Source: JAHJDO01 sp964437505
GTDB lineage: Bacteria > JAHJDO01
Assembly: GCA_964437505.1 (NCBI GenBank)
Contig: CAYTGU010000004.1
Coordinates: 1 to 64,000 of the forward strand
Reading direction: 5' to 3'
Length of the DNA stretch: 64,000 nucleotides
Shown here: positions 58,343 to 64,000 of the stretch, one piece after another
Position numbering within the stretch: the stretch's first letter is position 1
How the letters are laid out: each line of letters starts with the position of its first letter
Made by a program: the position numbers and the translations under genes
The notes under the pieces: generated by a model
Database searches by the model: none
Told to the model about the DNA's origin: nothing
Seen by the model: only the letters and a program-made list of their open reading frames with translations

Positions 58343-59143
58343 ATGAAAAAACTTTTTATTATTGGTGTTGGGAATATGGGAATGGCCATATTAAAAGGCA
58401 TTATTCCACAGGTTCTTAAGGAAGAGGATGTCTCTGTTTATGATGTGGATAAAAGCATACTTCAGCGCTTCTCGGATTCAAAGACAGAGATCGTTGATTC
58501 GATTAAAGATGGCGTGAACAATGCTGAAAATATTCTCCTAGCAGTAAAACCGCAGAATATGGAAGGCGTTCTTAGGGAAATAAGAGACGCGATTTCTGAG
58601 AAACAGCTTGTTATTACTATAGCGGCGGGTGTCACGATAAATTATATAAAGAAAGTATTAGGTGATAGTGTCAAAGTTGCCAGAGTCATGCCGAATCTTT
58701 GTATTAGTGTAAAAGAGGGAGCTTCAGCGTGTTGTTTTAGTAGTGACTGTACCAACGAAGATAAACAGTTTGTTAGGTCTCTGTTTAAATCGCTTGGTAT
58801 AACTTTGAGCGTTGATGAGAATAAGATGAATATTGTTACAGCTATAAGCGGAAGCGGTCCTGGCTATTTATTTAAGATTATGGAGGTACTTATTGACATA
58901 GGAAAGAAAGAAGGTCTTGGTGAAGAAGATTCGGAAAAACTGGTTTATCAAACGGTTTTGGGAGCTGCAACTTTAGCCATAACTAGTGATATTCCTGCCA
59001 GGGCATTGAGAGAAAAAGTAACATCTAGGGCAGGTACAACAGAAGCAGCCTTAAAGGTTATGGATGAACACGGAATCGAAGAGATGTTTCGTGAAGCTAT
59101 AAAGGCAGCAGTTAATAGGGCAAAGGAATTGTCAAGGGAATAG
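58343..59143 (+). CDS. proC: Pyrroline-5-carboxylate reductase
   Basis: Last step of proline synthesis, NAD(P)H-dependent. 266 residues. N-terminal Rossmann GVGNMGMAILKG, AVKPQNMEGVLREI, VMPNLCISVKEGASAC, and the C-terminal dimer domain with AISGSGPGYLFKIMEVLID and the signature ALREKVTSRAGTTEAALKVMDEHG. Complete. It is followed after two bases by the yggT gene, a very common neighbour in bacteria. Confidence 0.95.
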   Translation: MKKLFIIGVGNMGMAILKGIIPQVLKEEDVSVYDVDKSILQRFSDSKTEIVDSIKDGVNNAENILLAVKPQNMEGVLREIRDAISEKQLVITIAAGVTINYIKKVLGDSVKVARVMPNLCISVKEGASACCFSSDCTNEDKQFVRSLFKSLGITLSVDENKMNIVTAISGSGPGYLFKIMEVLIDIGKKEGLGEEDSEKLVYQTVLGAATLAITSDIPARALREKVTSRAGTTEAALKVMDEHGIEEMFREAIKAAVNRAKELSRE

Positions 59144-59145
59144 GA

Positions 59146-59442
59146 ATGTTTGTTTTAGGTAATTTCATAATAGCAATAGCTCAGATTATTGGCGCTATAT
59201 CAACAATACTTACATGGATTATAATCATAAGAGCGCTTATATCCTGGGTAAATCCGGATCCCTACAATTCAATAGTGCAGTTTTTATATAGAGTAACCGA
59301 GCCTATTCTGATGCCTATACGGAGGATATTGCCGGCAATGGGAGGTTTCGATCTTTCTCCTATAGTGGCTTTAGTAGGAATTATGTTTATCCGGTCTTTT
59401 CTAGTCAGGACACTTATTGAGTTTGGCATGAGATTGAAATAA
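59146..59442 (+). CDS. yggT: YggT family membrane protein
   Basis: 98 residues with two transmembrane segments (about 8-33 and 64-85). The family signature is IIIRALISWVNPDPYNSIVQFLYRVTEPILMPIRRILP. Members are linked to cell division or osmotic tolerance in some bacteria, but the biochemical role is unclear. Located between proC and ileS, as in many genomes. Confidence 0.92.
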   Translation: MFVLGNFIIAIAQIIGAISTILTWIIIIRALISWVNPDPYNSIVQFLYRVTEPILMPIRRILPAMGGFDLSPIVALVGIMFIRSFLVRTLIEFGMRLK

Positions 59443-59451
59443 AAGGAGGAT

Positions 59452-62220
59452 ATGTTGGAATACAAAGACACATTAAATCTCCCGAAAACAAGTTTCAAGA
59501 TGAAGGCAAATCTCTCACAGAAAGAGCCGGAGATATTGAAGAATCTTGAAGAACAGAATATTTATCAGAAGATACGGGATAAATATAAAGGAAAGCCTTC
59601 TTATATTCTGCATGACGGGCCTCCTTACGCAAATGGGGATATTCACGTGGGACAGGCGTTCAACAAGATTATGAAGGATATAGTGGTAAAGTATAAAACA
59701 ATGAAGGGGTTTGATGCTCCTTATGTTCCTGGCTGGGATTGTCATGGACTGCCGATAGAATATCAGCTTTTTAAAAAATTAGGCCTTGGAAAACATCAGA
59801 TTGACCATGTGAAGTTCCGTAAGAAAGCCAGAGCCTACGCAAATAAGTATATAGAGAGACAGAAAAAGGAATTCAAGAGATTAGGTGTATTTGGAGAATG
59901 GGACAATCCCTATCTCACAATGGATTTCGACTATGAAGCGGAAATTATAAGGGCTTTTGGGAGATTGGCAAAGAATGAGTACATATATAAGGGAAAAAAA
60001 CCAGTTTACTGGTGTATAAAGTGTGAAACAGCGCTGGCTGAGGCAGAGGTGGAATATGCAGATAAGACTTCTCCATCCGTATGGATAAAGTTTCCAATTA
60101 AGGATGAGTCTGCAACATACATTCTTATCTGGACAACTACACCGTGGACAATTCCCGCAAATGTTGCTGTCGCTGTTCATCCTGAATTTAAGTATGCATT
60201 TGTTAAGACAAATATCAATGGCACAGAGCAGGTATTAGTCATGGCAGAGAATCTGGTTTCTGCTGCTATGGATATATTTCTTAAGGGGAAGTATGAGATT
60301 TTAAAGATACTAAAAGGTAAAGACTTAGAAGGTATAGAATATAGACATCCTTTCTTAGATAGAATTGGGAAGGTAGTGATGGCTGATTATGTTGAAATGG
60401 ATGAGGGAACAGGTTGCGTTCATACTGCGCCAGGACATGGAGCAGACGATTATCTGACAGGAATAAAGTTTAATCTGCCAATACTTTCTCCTGTAAATAA
60501 TAAAGGTGAATTTACTGAAGAAGCGGGTTCAGACCTTAAAGGGCAGAATGTATTTGAAGCGAATGCAAAAATAGTAGATAAGCTGTCGTCTAAAAATTTA
60601 TTGCTACATGAAGATAAGGTACAACATTCCTATCCACATTGCTGGAGATGCAAGGAGCCTGTTATTTTCAGAGCAACACCTCAGTGGTTTATGAGTGTGG
60701 ATAAGCATAACCTGCGTAACAGAGCGCTTGAGACGATAAAGAAGGTTAAATGGATTCCTTCCCGCACTATTAATAGAATAGATGCTATGCTCAGGAACAG
60801 ACCTGATTGGTGCTTGTCCAGGCAAAGATACTGGGGAGTTGCAATACCTGTTTTGTATTGTGCGAGTTGTGAAGAGCCAATACTGGACCAAAAGGTTATT
60901 GAAAATGCAGCTAAACTTGTTTCTGTAAAAGGATCTGATGCATGGTTTGAAGTTGATATAGAAGAAATTATTCCAAGGAATTTCTCCTGTCCAAAATGCG
61001 GCAAAACAAGTTTTGAAAAAGAAAAAGATATTATTGATGTGTGGTTTGATTCAGGCGTGAGCCATGAAGCGGTACTTAAGAAGAGGGACAATCTATCATG
61101 GCCTGCAGATCTGTATTTAGAGGGAAGCGATCAGCATAGAGGATGGTTTCAAACCTCTCTGCTCACATCAATGGGATTAAATAATAAGCCTTCTTACAAG
61201 AGTGTATTAACTCATGGTTTTGTAGTAGATGGTGAAGGCAAAAAGATGTCCAAGTCCATTGGCAATGTCATTGATCCGCAGGATATAACAGCCAAATATG
61301 GTGCTGATATATTAAGACTCTGGGTGTGTTCTTCAGATTATAGGGACGATATAAAGATTTCCGACGATATTCTGAAGCAAATGATTGATGTATATAGAAG
61401 AATAAGAAATACTGTTCGCTTTATTCTCGGGAATATATCTAACTTTAGTCCGGATAAAAATGGAATTGCTCACAATAAGCTAACGGAAATAGATAAATGG
61501 ATGTATTCCAAACTACAGGAGCTTATAAAGAGTGTTGGGGATGCGTATGAAAAGTTTGCATTCAACAAAGTATATGTCTTGTTAGGCAATTTTTGCACAA
61601 ATGAGTTAAGTTCTTTTTATTTGGATGTGTTAAAGGATAGATTATACACCGCTAGAAAAGACTCTTTCCAGAGGAGGAGTTCGCAAACAGTGCTTTATGA
61701 GATTATTGAGAATATGGCAAGATTAATGTCTCCCGTTTTACCCTTTACATCTGAAGAAATATGGAAACATATTCCAGAGAAAAATGATAGTGTGTTTCTG
61801 GCAGAGTTCCCGAATCCAGGTAAAATAGATAATTCTTTACACAAGAAGTGGCAGGAAATATTGAGTATTCGTGAGAAGGTTCTTAAGATAATTGAAGAAG
61901 CGCGGGAGAAGAAACTTATCGGCAACTCCCTTGAATCGGAAGTGACTATATATTGCACAAAAGAGACACTGGAGTTTTTGGAGAACTTTGGGGAAACTTT
62001 GACCTTGATTTTTATTGTGTCAAAAGTTAATATCATACAATTCCCTGCGGATTCTAAGGAAGAATTAAAAATAGTTGTAACGCGCGCTTCAGGAGAGAAA
62101 TGTGTTAGATGCTGGAACTGGAAAGAATCAGTCGGGAAGAACAAACGGCATCCAGAATTATGTAGTAGGTGTGCAGAGGTAATGAAAGGGGGAGATATAC
62201 AATGCAACAGCGTATGTTAG
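59452..62220 (+). CDS. ileS: Isoleucyl-tRNA synthetase
   Basis: 922 residues, the normal bacterial length, with an AAAAGGAGG ribosome site. Class I synthetase: HVGQ (HIGH motif) at 65-68, GWDCHGLPIE, the CP1 editing domain with TTTPWTIPANVAVAVHP, KMSKS at 598-602, anticodon domain, and a C-terminal zinc site CVRCWNWKE and CSRC. The type with this C-terminal zinc finger is the common bacterial IleS1. Complete. It overlaps the DksA-like gene by 19 bases. Confidence 0.97.
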   Translation: MLEYKDTLNLPKTSFKMKANLSQKEPEILKNLEEQNIYQKIRDKYKGKPSYILHDGPPYANGDIHVGQAFNKIMKDIVVKYKTMKGFDAPYVPGWDCHGLPIEYQLFKKLGLGKHQIDHVKFRKKARAYANKYIERQKKEFKRLGVFGEWDNPYLTMDFDYEAEIIRAFGRLAKNEYIYKGKKPVYWCIKCETALAEAEVEYADKTSPSVWIKFPIKDESATYILIWTTTPWTIPANVAVAVHPEFKYAFVKTNINGTEQVLVMAENLVSAAMDIFLKGKYEILKILKGKDLEGIEYRHPFLDRIGKVVMADYVEMDEGTGCVHTAPGHGADDYLTGIKFNLPILSPVNNKGEFTEEAGSDLKGQNVFEANAKIVDKLSSKNLLLHEDKVQHSYPHCWRCKEPVIFRATPQWFMSVDKHNLRNRALETIKKVKWIPSRTINRIDAMLRNRPDWCLSRQRYWGVAIPVLYCASCEEPILDQKVIENAAKLVSVKGSDAWFEVDIEEIIPRNFSCPKCGKTSFEKEKDIIDVWFDSGVSHEAVLKKRDNLSWPADLYLEGSDQHRGWFQTSLLTSMGLNNKPSYKSVLTHGFVVDGEGKKMSKSIGNVIDPQDITAKYGADILRLWVCSSDYRDDIKISDDILKQMIDVYRRIRNTVRFILGNISNFSPDKNGIAHNKLTEIDKWMYSKLQELIKSVGDAYEKFAFNKVYVLLGNFCTNELSSFYLDVLKDRLYTARKDSFQRRSSQTVLYEIIENMARLMSPVLPFTSEEIWKHIPEKNDSVFLAEFPNPGKIDNSLHKKWQEILSIREKVLKIIEEAREKKLIGNSLESEVTIYCTKETLEFLENFGETLTLIFIVSKVNIIQFPADSKEELKIVVTRASGEKCVRCWNWKESVGKNKRHPELCSRCAEVMKGGDIQCNSVC

Positions 62221-62588
62221 ATAGGTTTAAAAAGAAATTAATAAAAGAAAGAGAAAAGTTACTTGCAGATGTTAATCACATACGGAAAGAGGAACTTGAC
62301 AAGTCTCCGAGGAATGCTGCTGGTGAGCTTTCAGGATACGCTGATCATATGGCAGACGGAGGGACTGATACAATAGAAAGACAGGTTTCTCTGGGTTTAA
62401 TGTCTAATGAAAAATCCATACTCTTTAAGATCGATAGAGCTCTTAAAAGAATAGAGGATAACGCCTATGGTGTATGTGAGTTGTGCAAAGATAAAATTTC
62501 GCAGGAACGCCTTAAAGCTGTACCGTATGCAACGTATTGTATAAAATGCAGGTCTCAGGAAGAAAGCAAAAACAATAAGAAGGTTTAA
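62202..62588 (+). CDS. TraR/DksA-family zinc-finger protein
   Basis: 128 residues from ATG 62202, fixed by a GGGGGAG site nine bases upstream; the frame is open further upstream within ileS. A helical coiled coil (about 1-75) precedes the C4 zinc finger CELCKDKISQERLKAVPYATYCIKC. The DxxDxA tip of DksA is not clear, so direct RNA polymerase modulation with ppGpp is uncertain; the shorter YocK/YteA-like group also fits. Its end meets the lspA start (TAATG overlap). Between ileS and lspA a DksA-like gene is a recurring arrangement. Confidence 0.85.
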   Translation: MQQRMLDRFKKKLIKEREKLLADVNHIRKEELDKSPRNAAGELSGYADHMADGGTDTIERQVSLGLMSNEKSILFKIDRALKRIEDNAYGVCELCKDKISQERLKAVPYATYCIKCRSQEESKNNKKV

Positions 62589-63040
62589 TGATAATCTTCT
62601 TTTCTGCTTTATCTATATTTCTTATAGATCAGATTATAAAGTTCTATATACCAAGGTATCTTTGTTTAGGGCAGGAAATATCTGTTATTAAAGATATATT
62701 CAGTATTACCTTTGTTACAAATAAAGGAATTGCATTTGGGTTATTTTCAAATTCAAACTTTCCTTTTGTCTTAATATCCATGGCAGTGCTTGTATGTATA
62801 ACATTAGTATTTATTTCTTTTAGTAAAGAAGATATATCAAAAAAGACTAGGTTTTGGATAAAAATTGCATATGGATTGATTTTAGGTGGCGCGCTTAGTA
62901 ATATGCTGGATAGAATAAGAATAGGGGAGGTTATTGATTTTTTAGACTTTCATATCTGGCCCGTGTTTAATATTGGAGATTCTGCAATATGCATAGGTGC
63001 TGGAATATTTATGTTGAATATTTTAAGAAGCAGGAGATGA
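62588..63040 (+). CDS. lspA: Lipoprotein signal peptidase (signal peptidase II)
   Basis: Cleaves prolipoprotein signal peptides after lipid attachment. 150 residues with four transmembrane segments. The catalytic aspartates are in GGALSNMLDRIRIGEVIDFLDF and FNIGDSAICIG; the first helix has FLIDQIIKFYI. Its substrates in the window include Pal and the LysM lipoprotein. It lies next to lgt, the preceding enzyme of the same pathway, three bases downstream. Confidence 0.96.
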   Translation: MIIFFSALSIFLIDQIIKFYIPRYLCLGQEISVIKDIFSITFVTNKGIAFGLFSNSNFPFVLISMAVLVCITLVFISFSKEDISKKTRFWIKIAYGLILGGALSNMLDRIRIGEVIDFLDFHIWPVFNIGDSAICIGAGIFMLNILRSRR

Positions 63041-63043
63041 GTT

Positions 63044-63817
63044 ATGCATCCAATACTATTTAAAATCGGTCCAGTAATTATTTATTCATACGGAGTAATG
63101 ATAGCTGTTGCCTTTCTTAGTTCAATGTATCTCATAAATCGCTCAACACAAAAAGCAGATGTTAGCAGCGAGAAGGTTGCAGATCTTGGACTGGTTTTTT
63201 TAATTTCAGGCATAATTGGAGCCAGATTATTATACGTTCTTACAGAAATAGAATATTACAGAGCAAATCCTTTTGAGATAGTAATGATCTGGAAAGGAGG
63301 ACTGGTTTTTTATGGCGGATTTATTCTAGCATTTATTTGCGGTTGGGTATTTTTAAGAAGGAATAAAATGCCTATTCTGAAAACCTGCGATCATATAATT
63401 CCATATCTTGCATTAGGTCATGCAATAGGGAGAGTTGGATGTTTTCTTAATGGATGCTGTTTTGGAAAGCCAACGAATCTTCCATGGGGAATGATATTTC
63501 CAGGAGGAAGTATAGCAGGGGATATATATCCTGCTATGCATATTCATCCAACGCAGTTATATTCTGTCTATACAAATTTTTTGATATTTGCAATACTCTT
63601 ATTACTTGGAAATTGGAAGAAGTTTGACGGGCAAATATTATATCTGTATTTTATTCTATATTCCATATCAAGATTCCTTATAGAATTCCTGCGGGCAGAC
63701 AACCCACAGATCCTACTTGGATTAACAATATCTCAGGTAATTTGTGTTGTGTTATTTGCAACAGGAGTCGTTATGTATATTAGAGGCTTCTTCTCATCCA
63801 TTTGGAGAAAAGTGTAG
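63044..63817 (+). CDS. lgt: Prolipoprotein diacylglyceryl transferase
   Basis: Attaches diacylglyceryl from phosphatidylglycerol to the lipobox cysteine, the first step of lipoprotein maturation. 257 residues, about seven transmembrane segments. The signature HAIGRVGCFLNGCCFGKPTNLPWGM with its catalytic arginine and GRxGNxxN-like core is present, and HPTQLYSVYTNFL is the C-terminal mark. Complete. The next gene starts two bases later. Confidence 0.96.
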   Translation: MHPILFKIGPVIIYSYGVMIAVAFLSSMYLINRSTQKADVSSEKVADLGLVFLISGIIGARLLYVLTEIEYYRANPFEIVMIWKGGLVFYGGFILAFICGWVFLRRNKMPILKTCDHIIPYLALGHAIGRVGCFLNGCCFGKPTNLPWGMIFPGGSIAGDIYPAMHIHPTQLYSVYTNFLIFAILLLLGNWKKFDGQILYLYFILYSISRFLIEFLRADNPQILLGLTISQVICVVLFATGVVMYIRGFFSSIWRKV

Positions 63818-63819
63818 AT

Positions 63820-64000
63820 ATGAGACTGTTGATCATAGGTGCAGGGAGGACTGGAAAGAAGCTGGCGAGTAAGTTCTGCAGTATGGAACATGACGTCATC
63901 ATGATAGACAACAATGCTAATGTTCTCACCAATATCGATTCAGAAGTAGATGTCCTGCTCGTAGAAGGTAATGGCTCTGCGCCTGATATTCTTGAAAATG
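63820..64000 (+). CDS. TrkA-like potassium uptake NAD-binding protein, 3' end outside the window
   Basis: Only the first 60 codons are present. They read as an RCK/TrkA-N Rossmann domain: RLLIIGAGRTGKKLASKFC (G-x-G-x-x-G), VIMIDNNANVLTNID with the acidic residue that holds the NAD ribose, then VLLVEGNGSAPDIL. TrkA or KtrA regulates a Trk/Ktr potassium channel. The full length, and whether it has one or two RCK units, cannot be seen. Confidence 0.85.
   Translation, partial: MRLLIIGAGRTGKKLASKFCSMEHDVIMIDNNANVLTNIDSEVDVLLVEGNGSAPDILEN

Noticed and set aside
61695..62207. 170-codon minus-strand open frame within ileS
   Set aside because: Antisense to the conserved ileS C-terminus and has no family resemblance.
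1..64000. rRNA, tRNA genes and CRISPR arrays
   Set aside because: None of the intergenic gaps shows a cloverleaf, rRNA core or regularly spaced direct repeats; gaps are short and mostly explained by promoters, hairpins or the riboswitch.

Overview
The window is one dense, AT-rich bacterial chromosome segment with almost every gene on the + strand; the exceptions are an AraC-type regulator (39015-39776) and a three-gene block (52716-54836). The envelope is Gram-negative in type: Pal, TolC and HlyD homologues, a periplasmic B12 transporter, LspA and Lgt. It also carries traits I associate with PVC/Omnitrophota-like candidate phyla: an H-X9-DG prepilin-like protein, a UAP1-type nucleotidyltransferase, GTP-dependent PEP carboxykinase, and an EF-P/AccB/AccC/Asp23/AmaP gene order. 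This placement is an inference; no rRNA or tRNA gene was seen.

Layout. 1-8665: EF-P (5' cut), acetyl-CoA carboxylase BCCP and biotin carboxylase behind a perfect consensus promoter, Asp23 and AmaP, ClpX, Lon, PEP carboxykinase. 8666-12667: an accessory island with an unknown gene coupled to a REP-type tyrosine transposase, two identical 28-bp palindromes (one inside the transposase gene), a truncated copy of a nuclease gene, an HTH-nucleotidyltransferase/HEPN-like pair, and the intact Cas4-like/DEDD nuclease (DUF2779). 12700-14316: nadB. 14338-18310: corrinoid tail assembly (threonine kinase, threonine-P decarboxylase, CbiB, CobT). 18307-20252: FeoA/FeoB. 20269-27330: promoter, cobalamin riboswitch and terminator, followed by a prepilin-like gene, a membrane PilZ/zinc-ribbon gene, a DUF71 ATPase, BtuFCD, CobQ and the cobalamin adenosyltransferase. 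27370-33099: putative corrinoid-linked methyltransferases (MtaA-like, MetH-N-terminal-like, MeTr-like) interleaved with RNA methyltransferases and a phosphatase.

33095-38904: DinG-type helicase (probably starting at ATT), phosphoglycolate phosphatase-like protein, QueH, then rpmH-rnpA-yidD-yidC behind another perfect promoter. 39015-41150: an AraC/Gfo-Idh-MocA module of different base composition that separates yidC from mnmE. 41422-46533: mnmE, a CIRCE-controlled groES-groEL, a second groES, and a CtpA-type protease. 46570-52691: a sigma54 activator, a textbook sigma54 promoter and an ABC/HlyD/TolC tripartite export operon. 52716-54836 (-): TIM-barrel isomerase, LysM lipoprotein, Pal. 54946-58170: UAP1-like enzyme, HTH-cupin regulator, two PilZ proteins. 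58343-64000: proC, yggT, ileS, DksA-like protein, lspA, lgt, and the start of a TrkA-like gene.

The genes suggest an organism that imports and completes corrinoids rather than building the ring, and spends them on methyl transfer. The most unusual observations are the B12 riboswitch placed in front of a pilin-like gene, the palindrome embedded in frame in the transposase, the truncated nuclease copy flanking a toxin-antitoxin-like cassette, 7-nt-period repeats inside cobT and inside a lipoprotein signal peptide, and the sigma54-controlled exporter of unknown substrate.
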